Source: Ralstonia insidiosa (GTDB lineage: Bacteria; Pseudomonadota; Gammaproteobacteria; Burkholderiales; Burkholderiaceae). From it: a stretch of 64,000 nt of DNA. Under the pieces are notes generated by a model. It was not told the DNA's origin. It was given only the letters and a program-made list of their open reading frames with translations, and ran no database searches. Below, one piece after another: positions 54,616-63,045 of the stretch; positions within the stretch are counted from its first letter, which is position 1; each line of letters starts with the position of its first letter. Position numbers and translations under genes: made by a program. Where the stretch lies: assembly GCF_008801405.1 (NCBI RefSeq), contig NZ_VZPV01000001.1, positions 3,224,001 to 3,288,000 on the forward strand. The letters run 5' to 3'.

Positions 54616-54952
54616 GTCTCCAAACCGGCCGCTGGCGCTCCCGGAGCCAGCGCGGGTTCTCCAAGTGCCACCGCCGGCTCTTTCTGACCTGCCGCCGGCT
54701 CTCCAAGCCCCGACACGCGGCACGTTCAGAGCCATTGCCGAGACTTTGAGAGCCGGCTCTGACACGTTGAGAGCCGGCGCTCACGCCCCGAAACCCAACG
54801 CAGACGCTCGAAGACTCGGCATCAGCCCTGCGGGACCCGACACCGACGCTTTGAGCGCCGCCGCTGACACTCGCAGACCGAGCACCGGGTCTTTCTGACC
54901 CGACGCTGGCTGTCCGGGCCTTGCCGACGGCACTTCGCGTCTTCCTGAAGGC
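54616..54952. repeat. Degenerate 21-bp tandem repeat array (about 16 units)
   Basis: Starting 3 bp after lrgB, the sequence falls into about 16 consecutive units with a period of 21 bp (one unit has 22). Examples are TCTCCAAGTGCCACCGCCGG, TCTTTCTGACCTGCCGCCGG, ACTTTGAGAGCCGGCTCTGA and ACGTTGAGAGCCGGCGCTCA, each lacking its last base here. The best-kept positions are C at unit position 2, a CC/AG-type centre and a G-C or A-C ending. Because 21 is a multiple of three, the minus strand stays open and would read as a heptapeptide repeat, but nothing supports translation. No gene was found in 54614-55058. Confidence 0.75.
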
Positions 54953-54976
54953 TCCTGACAGAACGCTGTCAGGAGC
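54951..54976. terminator. Perfect 11-bp hairpin closing the repeat array
   Basis: GCTCCTGACAG (54951-54961), loop AACG, CTGTCAGGAGC (54966-54976). No T tract follows. It begins where the 21-bp array ends. It may be the transcription end of the glc-lrg operon or part of the repeat element. Confidence 0.6.
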
Positions 54977-55058
54977 CCCCCGCCACAATCGCTCCACCTT
55001 AACGAGACAGGCTCCCCTCCCCCTCAAGCTGCCTGCCTCACCAACCGGAGCGAGCACC

Positions 55059-55454
55059 ATGGCAAGCGTCATCAACTGGTTTGAAATCCCCGCCAACGAT
55101 TTCCCGCGCGCGGTGAAGTTCTACGAGAACGTCTTCGACACCCAGCTCAAGCAGGAAGACATGGGCGACCTGACCATGGGCGTGTTCCCGGCAGGTGAGA
55201 CGACCATCCACGGCGCGCTGGTCAAGGGCGAAGGCTTTGCCCCGTCTGACAAGGGCAGCGTGGTCTACCTGAACGCACCCAATCTGGACGCCGTGCTCGA
55301 GCGCGTGAACGGCAGCGGTGGCCAGTGCGTGTTTGGCCCGATGACGCTGCCCGACCACATGGGCCGCATCGCCCACATCGTCGACACCGAAGGCAACCGC
55401 GTCGGCCTGCACGAGCCCGATGCCAAGACGCAGTCGTACCTGTTGCAGCAGTAA
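55059..55454 (+). CDS. VOC-superfamily (glyoxalase-like) protein
   Basis: 131-aa single vicinal-oxygen-chelate domain: VINWFEIPANDFPRAVKFYENVF at the start, then TLPDHMGRIAHIVDTEGNRVGLHEP at the end. Members range from glyoxalases to antibiotic-binding proteins; nothing here fixes the substrate. The ATG at 55059 follows GGAG at 8-9 nt. It is followed by a cupin gene in the same direction. Confidence 0.88.
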   Translation: MASVINWFEIPANDFPRAVKFYENVFDTQLKQEDMGDLTMGVFPAGETTIHGALVKGEGFAPSDKGSVVYLNAPNLDAVLERVNGSGGQCVFGPMTLPDHMGRIAHIVDTEGNRVGLHEPDAKTQSYLLQQ

Positions 55455-55524
55455 CGCTGCGCGGGACGACTGTACCGGCCGGCGCGCGGGCGCCGGCCTC
55501 CTGACAGACATAGAGAACAACACC

Positions 55525-56004
55525 ATGCCGAGTCAATCGCCGTATCTCATGCGCGCCGCCGACATTGCTGCGCGCACGCAGTCGTTTTCGCACCCCTGGA
55601 ACAGCCTGTCGGAAATCCACGGCACGATGATGGGCCGGCTGCTCGGGCTCAAGCGCACCGGCATCAATTACGCCCGCGTACCGCCAGGCAAGGAGTCGTT
55701 TGTCTACCACGCGCACCAGCGTGAAGAGGAATGGATCTACATCCTCTCGGGCGAGGCGCAGGCGGATATCGACGACAGCATCTTTACCGTGCGCGCGGGC
55801 GATTTCATGGCCTTCCCCGTCGGCATTGCGCACCACCTGCGCAACTGCGGCAAGGACGACCTGCTCTACCTGTGCGGTGGCGAGCATCTGAACATCGAGA
55901 TTGCCGATTTCCCCCGGCTGGGCAAGCGCATGCTGCGCCGTGGCGAGCAGGTCGACGTGGTCGATATCCACCCGCAGCGCGAGCTGACGCCCTTCGGCGC
56001 TTAG
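55525..56004 (+). CDS. Cupin-domain protein
   Basis: 159-aa protein with one cupin barrel. Motif 1 is VYHAHQREEEWIYILSGEA (two His and Glu as metal ligands), and motif 2 is GDFMAFPVGIAHHLRN. Function is unknown; similar proteins are often called cupin-domain sugar isomerase-like or quercetinase-like without proof. It lies 70 bp downstream of the VOC gene. Confidence 0.85.
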   Translation: MPSQSPYLMRAADIAARTQSFSHPWNSLSEIHGTMMGRLLGLKRTGINYARVPPGKESFVYHAHQREEEWIYILSGEAQADIDDSIFTVRAGDFMAFPVGIAHHLRNCGKDDLLYLCGGEHLNIEIADFPRLGKRMLRRGEQVDVVDIHPQRELTPFGA

Positions 56005-56079
56005 TGGGCTCAGGCGGGCTTAGGTGGTCGAATCATGGCGAGCATGGCACCCGGCCCGAAGCCCACTACAATGCCGCGC

Positions 56080-56769
56080 ATGACCCGCCGCGCTGACCGC
56101 CTGTTCCAGATTGCCCAGATCCTGCGAGGCCGCCGTTTAACCACGGCGGCGATGCTGGCCGACCGCCTGGGTGTGTCCGAACGCACGGTGTATCGGGACA
56201 TCCGCGATCTCTCTATCTCGGGCGTGCCGATTGAAGGCGAGGCCGGCATCGGTTACCGCATGCGCGCCGGCTTCGATCTGGCCCCGCTCATGTTCACTGC
56301 GGATGAAGTGGAGGCGCTGGTCGCAGGCGCGCGGATGATCAAGGCGTGGAGCGGCGGCACGATGGCCGGCTCGGTCGAAGCCGCGTTGGAAAAGCTGATG
56401 GGCGCTCTGCCCGCCGAACGCCGCTCCGAAGCCGAGACCACGCGCATCTTCGCGCCCGGCTACGGCATGGGCAACGAGGTCAAGCAGGTCTTCGATACGC
56501 TGCATTCCGCACTCGGCCGCCACGCTGTCGCGCGGCTCTCCTACCGTGACGCGCAGGGCCAGTTGACCGAGCGGTGCATCCAGCCGCTCGGGCTGTTTTT
56601 CTGGGGGCAGGTGTGGCTGGTGGCCGCGTGGTGCGAACACCGCCAGGACTACCGCACCTTCCGCCTGGACCGTTGCGTCAAGGTCGACATCCTGGAGCGG
56701 CAGTTTGCAGAATCCGCCGAGCGCTCGCTGGCGGATTTCATGCGCAAGGTGCGTGGGTCTGACTGCTAG
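56080..56769 (+). CDS. YafY/DeoR-type transcriptional regulator with WYL domain
   Basis: 229-aa regulator. The N-terminal HTH (RRADRLFQIAQILRGRRLTT, ADRLGVSERTVYRDIRDLS) is followed by a linker and a WYL-type C-terminal domain (IQPLGLFFWGQVWLVAAWCEH, YRTFRLDRCVKV). WYL domains sense ligands or nucleic acids. The ATG at 56080 is used; one at 56071 is also possible. The gene ends directly against convergent glutathione peroxidase with no gap. Confidence 0.9.
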   Translation: MTRRADRLFQIAQILRGRRLTTAAMLADRLGVSERTVYRDIRDLSISGVPIEGEAGIGYRMRAGFDLAPLMFTADEVEALVAGARMIKAWSGGTMAGSVEAALEKLMGALPAERRSEAETTRIFAPGYGMGNEVKQVFDTLHSALGRHAVARLSYRDAQGQLTERCIQPLGLFFWGQVWLVAAWCEHRQDYRTFRLDRCVKVDILERQFAESAERSLADFMRKVRGSDC

Positions 56770-57267
56770 TCAAACCGGATCGGGCTCTGCCAGCAGCATC
56801 TCGATATCGCCGATGATCTCTTCCGGCTTGGTCAACGGCGCATAGCGCTTGTAGACCGTACCGTCGCGGCGCAGCAGGAACTTGGTGAAGTTCCACTTAA
56901 TCGCTTCCAAGCCCAGCACGCCAGGCTTCTCGGACGTCAGCCACTTGTACAGCGGATGCGCGTTGTCGCCATTCACGTCGATCTTGCTGAACATCGGGAA
57001 CGACACGCCGTAGTTCTTCTCGCAGAACGCGCCGATCTCCTCCGCCTCGCCCGGCTCCTGCTTGCCGAACTGGTTGCAGGGGAAGCCGAGCACTTCCAGG
57101 CCCTTCTCGCCCAGGCGCTTGTACACCGCCTCCAGCCCCGCGTATTGCGGAGTGAACCCGCACTTGCTTGCCGTGTTCACGATCAACAGCACCTTGCCGC
57201 GATATTGCGAAAGCGGCACGCGCTGTCCTGTCAGCGAATCTGCCTCGAACGCGTAGACATCAGACAT
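56770..57267 (-). CDS. Glutathione peroxidase (BtuE type)
   Basis: 165-aa thiol peroxidase reducing hydroperoxides. The catalytic tetrad region is visible: Cys36 in NTASKCGFTPQY, Gln in LGFPCNQFGKQEPG, Trp/Asn in IKWNFTKFLL. It is a Cys, not selenocysteine, enzyme. Length is normal. The stop abuts the stop of the WYL regulator. Confidence 0.96.
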   Translation of the reverse strand: MSDVYAFEADSLTGQRVPLSQYRGKVLLIVNTASKCGFTPQYAGLEAVYKRLGEKGLEVLGFPCNQFGKQEPGEAEEIGAFCEKNYGVSFPMFSKIDVNGDNAHPLYKWLTSEKPGVLGLEAIKWNFTKFLLRRDGTVYKRYAPLTKPEEIIGDIEMLLAEPDPV

Positions 57268-57432
57268 GGGAAACCCCGAGAGAAAGGTGGAAAGGACAAT
57301 TCAAGTCTGGCCGGAGAATGCCAGAAACGCCAGTCCCGCGCCGGTGTGGCTTTCCCTGCCCTGCGGCAAGGGGGCAGGGAATCAAAGCGCGGCGCAGCGC
57401 CGACACATGCACACCACCGGTTTGGCCGTTGA

Positions 57433-57644
57433 TGCCCTAGATGGCGCCTTGAATTTCTGTTGCAGGGAGGAAAAAGAGAGCGGGCCTGTCTGAGCGCAGC
57501 GAGTTTGCCCGCTCTCCCTCCCTGCGACAGAAATTCAAGGAGGGGGTCGCCATCTTGGGCGCGCCTTTCTTTGCTTACTTTCTTTGGCAAGACAAAGAAA
57601 GTGAGTCAGCCCCGGCAGGGGATGAAACAAGGGATGGACCAACC
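57433..57644 (+). repeat. Dispersed intergenic repeat, copy A
   Basis: A ~210-bp element in the gpx-pilU gap. It starts GGCGCCTTGAATTTCTGTTG, contains a large internal inverted repeat (GAGAGCGGGC 57475-57484 pairing with GCCCGCTCTC), then the signature CTTTCTTTGCTTACTTTCTT and AGACAAAGAAAGTGAGTC, and ends GCCCCGGCAGGGGAT. An inverted copy (B) lies at about 61623-61832. The rest of 57268-57665 shows no gene. Confidence 0.85.
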
Positions 57645-57665
57645 GCATCCATCCCAGAACAAACA

Positions 57666-58805
57666 TCACACCACGTTCAGATGCTCGGTCCCCGCCGACA
57701 GATCAGTCTGACCGCCGCGCTTGCTGTGCAGCTTGATCTGCAGGCGCAGATCGTTCAGCGAGTCGGCATTGCGCAGCGCATCTTCATAGCTGATCTTGCC
57801 TTCTTCATACAGATCGAAGAGCGCCTGGTCGAACGAGATCATCCCCTGCTCGCGGGATTTCTTCATGACCTCTTTCAGCTCGTGCACCTCGCCCTTGAAG
57901 ATGAGGTCCTGCACCAGCGGCGTCGCCAGCATGATCTCCACTGCCGGCACGCGGCCCTTCTTGCCCTGACGCGGCAACAGGCGTTGCGCAATCATCGCGC
58001 GCAGGTTCAATGACAGGTCGATCAGCAACTGCTGACGCTTCTCTTCCGGGAAGAAGTTGATGATCCGGTCGATCGCCTGGTTCGAGCTGTTGGCGTGCAG
58101 CGTGGCCAGGCACAGGTGGCCGGTTTCTGCGTACTGGATGGCGTATTCCATCGTGTCGCGATCACGAATTTCGCCGATCAGGATCACGTCCGGCGCCTGG
58201 CGCAGCGTGTTCTTCAGCGCCACGTGCCACGACTCGGTATCCACACCCACTTCGCGCTGCGTCACCACGCAGTTCTGGTGAGCGTGCACGTATTCCACCG
58301 GGTCTTCAATGGTGATGATGTGGCCGTACGAGTTGGCATTGCGATGGCCCACCATGGCAGCCAACGAGGTCGACTTGCCCGAGCCCGTGGCACCCACCAC
58401 GATCACCAGCCCGCGCTTGCTCATCACGATCTCGTTGAGCAGCGGCGGCAGGTCCAACTCACTCAGCGAGGGAATCTTCGTATTGATGGTCCGCAGCACC
58501 ATGCCGGCACGGCCCTGCTGGATGAACGCTGACACGCGAAAGCGCCCCGCGCCCGGTGCCGTGATGGCGAAGTTGCACTCGGAGGTGTCTTCGTACTCGC
58601 GCAACTGCCTCTCGTTCATGATCGACTTGACCAGACCGATGGCCTGCACCGCACTCAGCGGCTGCTGCGAGATCGGCGTGACCTTGCCATCCACCTTGAT
58701 GGCGGGCGGGAATTCCGACGTGATGAACAAGTCCGAGCCACGGCTGTTCACCATCAACTGCAAGAGTTCGTGGATGTATTTGGTGGCGGCTTCGCGATCC
58801 AGCAT
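57666..58805 (-). CDS. pilU: Type IV pilus retraction ATPase PilU
   Basis: PilT paralogue that assists type IV pilus retraction and twitching motility. The 379-aa secretion-type ATPase has Walker A VGATGSGKSTSLAAM, the Asp box IITIEDPVEYVH, Walker B VILIGEIRDRDTME and the His box TGHLCLATLHANSS. The C-terminal tail is longer than PilT's, typical of PilU. It is downstream of pilT on the same strand with a 68-bp gap. Confidence 0.95.
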   Translation of the reverse strand: MLDREAATKYIHELLQLMVNSRGSDLFITSEFPPAIKVDGKVTPISQQPLSAVQAIGLVKSIMNERQLREYEDTSECNFAITAPGAGRFRVSAFIQQGRAGMVLRTINTKIPSLSELDLPPLLNEIVMSKRGLVIVVGATGSGKSTSLAAMVGHRNANSYGHIITIEDPVEYVHAHQNCVVTQREVGVDTESWHVALKNTLRQAPDVILIGEIRDRDTMEYAIQYAETGHLCLATLHANSSNQAIDRIINFFPEEKRQQLLIDLSLNLRAMIAQRLLPRQGKKGRVPAVEIMLATPLVQDLIFKGEVHELKEVMKKSREQGMISFDQALFDLYEEGKISYEDALRNADSLNDLRLQIKLHSKRGGQTDLSAGTEHLNVV

Positions 58806-58873
58806 GGCGTGCCCCTCCTAGAAGGAATTGGTGTGCGCGCTAACGTGTCAGTGCCAGTTAGCGCGTCCGTGCA

Positions 58874-59917
58874 TCAGTTCGCGAACGCATCCGGGTTCTT
58901 GGCGATGGCGCGCGCGTCTGCGTAGTTGATCGCCGAGCGCTTGATGAGCTCCGACAGGCACTGGTCGAGCGTCTGCATGCCCATGCCGCTGCTGGTCTGC
59001 ATCATCGAGTACATCTGCGAGATCTTGTTCTCGCGGATCAAGTGGCGGATGGCCGGCGTGGCGATCATGATCTCGTGCGCCGCAATCCGGCCCGAACCGT
59101 CGCGCGTCTTGAGCAGCGTCTGCGAGATCACTGCTTCCAGCGATTCGGAAAGCATGGTGCGGACCATTTCCTTCTCGTCCGACGGAAACACGTCGACGAC
59201 CCGGTCGATGGTCTTGGCAGCCGAGCTGGTGTGCAGCGTGCCGAACACCAAGTGGCCGGTTTCGGCGGCGGTAAGCGCCAGGCGAATCGTTTCAAGATCA
59301 CGCAATTCGCCGACCAGGACCACGTCCGGGTCTTCACGCAGTGCCGATTTCAACGCGTTGGCGAACGAGTGCGTATGCGGCCCGAGTTCGCGCTGGTTGA
59401 TCAGGCTCTTCTTGGATTCGTGCACGAATTCGATCGGGTCCTCCACCGTGAGGATGTGGCCCATGTCGTTTTCGTTGCGGTGGTTGACCATGGCCGCCAG
59501 CGTGGTCGACTTGCCCGAGCCCGTCGGGCCCGTGACGAGCACCAGACCGCGCGGCTTCATCGCCAGGTCGGCAAACACGGCCGGCGCCTTCAGGTCGTCC
59601 AGCGAGAGCACCTTGGATGGAATCGTCCGGAACACAGCTGACGCGCCGCGGTTCTGGTTGAACGCGTTGACCCGGAAACGCGAGAGTCCCGGGATCTCAA
59701 ACGAGAAGTCGACTTCCAGGTTTTCTTCGTAGACCTTGCGTTGCCCGTCGCTCATGATGTCGTACACCATGGAGTGCACGTCCTGGTGCGTGAGCGGTGG
59801 CACGTTGATCCGGCGCATGTCGCCGTGGATCCGGATCATCGGCGGCAAGCCGGCCGACAGGTGCAAGTCCGACGCCTTGTTCTTGGCGGAAAACGCCAGA
59901 AGCTGCGCGATGTCCAT
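58874..59917 (-). CDS. pilT: Type IV pilus retraction ATPase PilT
   Basis: Hexameric motor that depolymerises pilin. The 347-aa product has the N-terminal start MDIAQLLAFSAKNKASDLHL, Walker A VTGPTGSGKSTTLAAM, Walker B VVLVGELRDLETIR, the His box TGHLVFGTLHTSSA, and the retraction-specific AIRHLIRENK (AIRNLIRE motif). It is divergent from yggS, the usual arrangement. Confidence 0.97.
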   Translation of the reverse strand: MDIAQLLAFSAKNKASDLHLSAGLPPMIRIHGDMRRINVPPLTHQDVHSMVYDIMSDGQRKVYEENLEVDFSFEIPGLSRFRVNAFNQNRGASAVFRTIPSKVLSLDDLKAPAVFADLAMKPRGLVLVTGPTGSGKSTTLAAMVNHRNENDMGHILTVEDPIEFVHESKKSLINQRELGPHTHSFANALKSALREDPDVVLVGELRDLETIRLALTAAETGHLVFGTLHTSSAAKTIDRVVDVFPSDEKEMVRTMLSESLEAVISQTLLKTRDGSGRIAAHEIMIATPAIRHLIRENKISQMYSMMQTSSGMGMQTLDQCLSELIKRSAINYADARAIAKNPDAFAN

Positions 59918-59990
59918 CTTATAATGACCCCCGACTTTTTTATGTCGCCCAGGCGTCGCAATGGCGCATCCCGGGGGCTGCCGGCCATTG

Positions 59991-60019
59991 TTGACAACGT
60001 GCCGGAGCCTTGTTTATTT
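59991..60019 (+). promoter_or_regulatory. Candidate sigma-70 promoter of yggS-proC
   Basis: A perfect -35 TTGACA (59991-59996) with a 17-bp spacer to TTATTT (60014-60019), or 18 bp to TATTTG. It lies about 20 bp before the yggS start, in the divergent pilT-yggS region. Confidence 0.45.
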
Positions 60020-60039
60020 GTAACAAACGTCGCCGGATT

Positions 60040-60762
60040 ATGTCTGTAATCGCCGCCAACTTGCAAGCCGTGCGTCAGCGGATCACAACGGCCTGCACAC
60101 TGGCTTCGCGCGACCCCGCGGGTGTCATATTGCTGGCCGTTTCCAAGACGTTCGACGCCGATGCCGTGCGTGCCGCGCATGCCGCTGGGCAACGCCTCTT
60201 TGGCGAAAACTACGTGCAGGAAGGCCTCGCCAAAATTGACGCACTGGCCGATCTGCGCACTGGTGCAGACCCGATCGGCTGGCACTTCATCGGCCCCCTG
60301 CAGAGTAACAAAACGCGCGCTGTAGCCGAGCACTTCGACTGGGTGCACAGCGTCGACCGGCTCAAGATTGCCGAACGCCTTTCCGCCCAGCGCCCCGATA
60401 CCCTGCCGCCACTGCAGGTCTGCCTCGAAATCAACATCAGCCGCCAGGCGAGCAAGCACGGCCTTCTGCCTGATTTCGATGAGGTCCTTGCCGTGGCACG
60501 TGCCGTGGCGGCCCTGCCCCGCCTGCAACTGCGCGGCCTGATGGCCGTGCCTGAACCGACCAACGACCCGGCTGCCCAGCGCGCGCCTTTTGCTGCACTG
60601 AGCACGCTGGCCGACCAACTGCAGGACGCGGGCATCGCCATCGATACCCTGTCGATGGGCATGTCCGCAGACTTGGAAGATGCGATTGCCGAAGGCGCCA
60701 CCATCGTACGCGTCGGCAGTGCCATCTTTGGGGCGCGGCAGTATGCGCATGCGCCCGCCTGA
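60040..60762 (+). CDS. yggS: Pyridoxal phosphate homeostasis protein (YggS/PLPBP)
   Basis: Binds PLP and keeps vitamin B6 pools balanced; no enzymatic activity is known. The 240-aa alanine-racemase-like barrel has Lys36 for the Schiff base (LLAVSKTFDADAV) and the family motifs FGENYVQEG, WHFIGPLQSNKTRAV, LSMGMSADLEDAI and RVGSAIFGAR. It is followed after 30 bp by proC. Confidence 0.95.
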   Translation: MSVIAANLQAVRQRITTACTLASRDPAGVILLAVSKTFDADAVRAAHAAGQRLFGENYVQEGLAKIDALADLRTGADPIGWHFIGPLQSNKTRAVAEHFDWVHSVDRLKIAERLSAQRPDTLPPLQVCLEINISRQASKHGLLPDFDEVLAVARAVAALPRLQLRGLMAVPEPTNDPAAQRAPFAALSTLADQLQDAGIAIDTLSMGMSADLEDAIAEGATIVRVGSAIFGARQYAHAPA

Positions 60763-60792
60763 TTTCCCGTTGTTCCTGACCCCACCACTCTC

Positions 60793-61617
60793 ATGCTCGA
60801 CACTCTGAAACTCGGCTTCATCGGCGGCGGCAACATGGCGGCAGCCCTCATCGGCGGCCTGATTGCCAAGGGCGCGCACGGCGCCAACATCGTGGTGGTC
60901 GACCCGACCGAGCCGGCCCGTACACGCGCCGAACAAACCTGGGGCGCCCACACCGCCGCTGCCCCCGGCGCCGAACTGGCCGACCGCGACGTGATCGTCC
61001 TGGCCGTCAAGCCGCAGCAGATGCGTGAGGTGTGTGCACAGCTCGCACCGCATCTGGGTAACAGCCTGGTGCTGTCGGTCGCGGCGGGTATTCGCATTCA
61101 GGACCTGTCGCGCTGGCTGAATGGGCATGCGCGCATCGTGCGTGCGATGCCGAACACGCCGGCGCTGTCGGGCCTGGGCATGACGGGGCTGGCGGCCAAC
61201 GATGGCCTGTCGGAAGTCGATCGCGCCACGGCGAGCGCCATCGCCAATGCGGTCGGCAAGAGCATCTGGGTGCCTGCCGAGGCACAGATTGATGCTGTGA
61301 CCGCCATCTCGGGCAGCGGCCCGGCCTACGTGTTCTATTTCATCGAGGCGATGCAGCAGGCGGCGCAGGAACTGGGGCTGTCGGCGGAAGATGGGCGCAC
61401 GCTGGCGGTGGAAACGTTTATTGGCGCGGCCACGCTGGCTGGGCAGTCGAATGAGCCGGTGGAGGTGCTGCGTGAGCGCGTGACGTCCAAGGGGGGAACG
61501 ACTTATGCGGCGCTCACCTCGATGGAAGGTGCCGGCATCAAGGCCGCGTTTGTACGTGCCATGCATGCAGCCGCTGCACGCGGTAAGGAGATGGGTGAGG
61601 AGTTTGGGCGGGATTGA
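60793..61617 (+). CDS. proC: Pyrroline-5-carboxylate reductase
   Basis: Last step of proline synthesis: reduces pyrroline-5-carboxylate with NAD(P)H. The 274-aa product has the nucleotide-binding LGFIGGGNMAAALIGGL, VKPQQM and RAMPNTPALSGLGMTGLA. The signature is AVTAISGSGPAYVFYFIEAM, and the C-terminal dimer motif is VTSKGGTTYAAL. Confidence 0.97.
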   Translation: MLDTLKLGFIGGGNMAAALIGGLIAKGAHGANIVVVDPTEPARTRAEQTWGAHTAAAPGAELADRDVIVLAVKPQQMREVCAQLAPHLGNSLVLSVAAGIRIQDLSRWLNGHARIVRAMPNTPALSGLGMTGLAANDGLSEVDRATASAIANAVGKSIWVPAEAQIDAVTAISGSGPAYVFYFIEAMQQAAQELGLSAEDGRTLAVETFIGAATLAGQSNEPVEVLRERVTSKGGTTYAALTSMEGAGIKAAFVRAMHAAAARGKEMGEEFGRD

Positions 61618-61622
61618 GCCTG

Positions 61623-61832
61623 GGTGGTCTATCCCCGGTATCGTCCCCTGCCGGGGCCGACTCACTTTCTTTGTCTTGCCAAAGAAAGTAAGCAAAGAAA
61701 GGCGCGCCCGATGCGGCGAAAGACTCCTTGAATTTATGTCGCAAGGAGGAGAAGGGGAAAACTCGCTTCGCTCAAACAGTTCCCCTTCTTTTTTCCTCCT
61801 TGCAACAGAAATTCAAGGCGCCGCATAGGGCA
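61623..61832 (-). repeat. Dispersed intergenic repeat, copy B (inverted)
   Basis: Reverse-complement copy of the element at 57433-57644: TCCCCTGCCGGGGCCGACTC, CACTTTCTTTGTCTTGCCAA, AAAGAAAGTAAGCAAAGAAA, then CCTTGAATTT...CAACAGAAATTCAAGGCGCC. The internal hairpin arms differ (GGAGAAGGGGAA against TTCCCCTTCTT) but keep pairing, so structure is conserved over sequence. Confidence 0.85.
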
Positions 61833-62231
61833 GGGAAAGTCAAAAACCAAAAGCCAACCCCCCTGGGCACCAGCCCAAACGACAAGGCCAACCTCATGTG
61901 GGGGGGTGCTCGTTTTGACCTCTCAACCAAAACGGCCCAAAAAGCCGAAAACGGCCTGACTGCAAGGGTTGTCGGGTTCCCACACGTTAAACAGCTCCCC
62001 AGAAATTTCGCAAAAAACTACGAACAAAATGCGCGTTTTTGCGCGCGTTTTGTCCCAGAACCAGTTGGAAAGTGCGCGGCGAGCGGCAAAACGCAGTCGA
62101 GACACCAAGAAACCCCTGAATCTGCCGTCGTTCGCAGCTTCTGCGCCACCGTCGCCGACTACCCCAAGAAGCGCTCCCCTGGCGGGTTTCCCGGCACCCA
62201 CTGCAGTAACGCAAACCACGTCATCTAAAAT

Positions 62232-62243
62232 AGACTTAAGTCT
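62232..62243. promoter_or_regulatory. 12-bp perfect palindrome in prophage left region
   Basis: AGACTTAAGTCT lies in an AT-richer stretch about 110 bp beyond the repressor stop. It could be an operator or a terminator-related element; there is no direct evidence for either. Confidence 0.35.
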
Positions 62244-62310
62244 GTTCTTATTTTCTTGCAGATTAACCACCGGGAAATCCCCCAAAAGGGGAAAAACCTA
62301 GCGTTTGCCC

Positions 62311-62338
62311 GGCGGTATAACCGCCCCCGATCGGGGGG
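62311..62338 (-). terminator. Tandem hairpins downstream of phage repressor gene
   Basis: CCCCCGATCGGGGG (62324-62337) and GGCGGT/ACCGCC (62311-62316, 62320-62325) lie just beyond the repressor stop on the minus strand. A TTTTTCC run follows about 15 nt further. They probably end the repressor transcript. Confidence 0.45.
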
Positions 62339-62354
62339 AGTTAATGCAGCGGCA

Positions 62355-62801
62355 TCACTCCCCGCTAATCACCCTGAGCATATCGGCGGCGTCTGCTTGG
62401 TCGGCACCACGGGCGAGGTAGTCGTACAGTACAGCAACCACCGCGTACCGGCGCTGAGCGTCCAGCCGCAAGCCACGCTCGCGCTGCCATTCCTCCAAAG
62501 CCTCCTCAGCGAGCTGCAACAGCTTGGGGTCAACCTTTGATGTACCAGCCACGACGGTGCCGACAACCTTGGCGGGCTGCCTAGGCGCCTCGGTAACGTC
62601 CGCCACCCCAGCCCCGCCGCTACGCGGCAGGTAACGGGCTGGTATCTCGTACATGCGGCGCGTGCCACCTATGCCTTTGCGCTCCTCGAATTGCCAGCCC
62701 TCAGAGGCGGCACGCTCGATGACCTTGCCCTTCGTCGTGGGCAAGCCTTCCAGGCGCATCTTGGCTATTTCGGCTGCCGAGTAGAGCTTTTCGGGCGGCA
62801 C
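62355..62801 (-). CDS. Mu-like phage repressor with Mu-type HTH domain
   Basis: 148-aa DNA-binding protein. Residues about 5-50 (YSAAEIAKMRLEGLPTTKGK, ASEGWQFEERKGIGGTRRMY) match the Mu-type HTH shared by Mu repressor c and transposase MuA. The C-terminal half is helical and would serve oligomerisation. I chose the GTG at 62801 since AGGGGA lies 6 nt upstream; no ATG is in frame before the HTH, and a TTG at 62849 is the only longer alternative. Divergent orientation from the Ner gene supports a lysogeny-repressor role. Confidence 0.8.
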   Translation of the reverse strand: MPPEKLYSAAEIAKMRLEGLPTTKGKVIERAASEGWQFEERKGIGGTRRMYEIPARYLPRSGGAGVADVTEAPRQPAKVVGTVVAGTSKVDPKLLQLAEEALEEWQRERGLRLDAQRRYAVVAVLYDYLARGADQADAADMLRVISGE

Positions 62802-62942
62802 ACTCAATCCCCTAAAAGTATTCCCGTCAAGGCACACTTCATGCGCCAAGGGGCAGATGCTTTCGCATCAATAAAATCAATGGGTTACATGGATTACGCG
62901 CTAAGGGCGCGAATCATCCAAGTGTTCCCATGCGGAATAGTC

Positions 62943-62971
62943 TTGACGGAACTCTTCGGAACACTTAATCT
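62943..62971 (+). promoter_or_regulatory. Predicted early phage promoter before ner
   Basis: TTGACG (62943-62948), 17-bp spacer, TAATCT (62966-62971). It lies in the repressor-ner intergenic region where Mu-type phages have the early promoter and operators. Overlapping short repeats (GTGTTCC, GGAACAC) flank it and could be repressor sites. Confidence 0.55.
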
Positions 62972-63045
62972 TCGCTAAACCAGACCTTCGGGACTACGCC
63001 CCGACCAAAAAACCGGCGAATGCCGGTGGATGCGAAGAGACCGCC

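Noticed and set aside
54616..54952. 21-bp repeats as a CRISPR array
   Set aside because: Units are contiguous without unique spacers and are too short and degenerate; no cas genes nearby.
53687..55096. 469-codon minus-strand frame covering lrgB and the 21-bp repeats
   Set aside because: Open because the repeat period is a multiple of three and because it is antisense to lrgB; no start signal or domain. Kept only as a comment on the repeat array.
61923..62301. Small frames on both strands in the prophage left region
   Set aside because: Need rare starts, overlap each other, and run through hairpins and the palindrome; no similarity recognised.
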